64,000 bases of DNA from Pseudoalteromonas sp. 3D05 (GTDB taxonomy: Bacteria; Pseudomonadota; Gammaproteobacteria; Enterobacterales; Alteromonadaceae): the NCBI RefSeq assembly GCF_002723455.1, contig NZ_PDUS01000017.1:31397-95396 (forward strand), read 5' to 3'. Below the pieces are notes generated by a model. It was not told the DNA's origin and did no database searches. It worked only from the letters and a program-made list of their open reading frames with translations. The position numbers were made by a program, and so were the translations under genes. Shown piece by piece: positions 63,971 through 64,000 of the stretch; position 1 is the first letter of the stretch; each line of letters begins with the position of its first letter.

Positions 63971-64000
63971 GGTCTGTTGATCTTTCAAGGTTAAATTTGC
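63971..64000. mobile_element. Probable end of an insertion sequence
   Basis: The sequence GGGTCTGTTGATCTTTCAAG starts exactly where MITE homology ends and looks like an insertion-sequence terminal repeat. The rest is outside the window, so no family can be named. Confidence 0.4.

Overview
The window looks like a chromosomal segment of a marine gammaproteobacterium of the Alteromonadales, most likely Pseudoalteromonas or a close relative. The basis is the AT-rich intergenic DNA, five TonB-dependent receptors, a lipoprotein laminarinase-like GH16 enzyme under LacI-type palindromes, an M16 pitrilysin-like lipoprotein, an S9 peptidase, and protein family content typical of that order. No rRNA, tRNA, CRISPR array or prophage is visible. 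The genus is an inference from content, not a measured identity.

Layout. (1) 1-9.9 kb: an S1/P1 nuclease followed by an Oar-like TonB-dependent receptor that runs off the left edge, a PhnD-like binding protein overlapping an unrecognised membrane protein, a lipoprotein 5'-nucleotidase, a DUF3820-like small protein, a cyclophilin with a C-terminal sorting-like tail, and a MAPEG protein. (2) 10-25 kb: mostly chromosomal housekeeping. It holds an M16 lipoprotease, an ECF sigma/DUF6768 operon with DUF1287 and DUF1801 genes, an OsmC-YcaO protein, a porin with a small PstS-like protein, a CZB chemoreceptor, a divergent AraC/aldehyde dehydrogenase pair, a PspC-domain gene without a standard start codon, and an S41-type peptidase. 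(3) 26-33.5 kb: an accessory island bracketed by two direct copies of the 3' end of a sterol-desaturase-family gene. Inside are a truncated RAYT-type transposase, a VOC-protein fragment, a 1517-residue eight-PKD lipoprotein of foreign base composition, and a histidine kinase broken at both ends.

(4) 33.5-43.8 kb: a tightly overlapping eight-gene minus-strand operon. It encodes a TonB receptor, a TVP38 membrane domain fused to a mercuric-reductase-like flavoprotein, DUF547, YnjB, YnjC and YnjD ABC transporter parts, a YnjF-like CDP-alcohol phosphatidyltransferase and a sterol-desaturase-family hydroxylase. This is the best candidate in the window for an uncharacterised uptake and redox/lipid system. 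(5) 44-51 kb: a GH16 enzyme carrying three WDCCGG modules, plus its TonB receptor, behind LacI-family operators. (6) 51-64 kb: hemerythrin, S9 peptidase, two paralogous TonB receptors, a CadC-like membrane regulator with a TolB-like propeller, and a Sel1/TonB-C hybrid. Together these suggest peptide or protein scavenging, which is an inference from neighbourhood.

A short non-autonomous transposable element (MITE) recurs. A 196-bp copy at 6.3 kb has perfect 4-bp target duplications. A 78-bp copy at 33.4 kb has a paralogous empty site at 26.0 kb. A copy at 63.9 kb is interrupted, and a remnant lies at 51.1 kb. The two complete copies both sit inside TAA stop codons and regenerate them.
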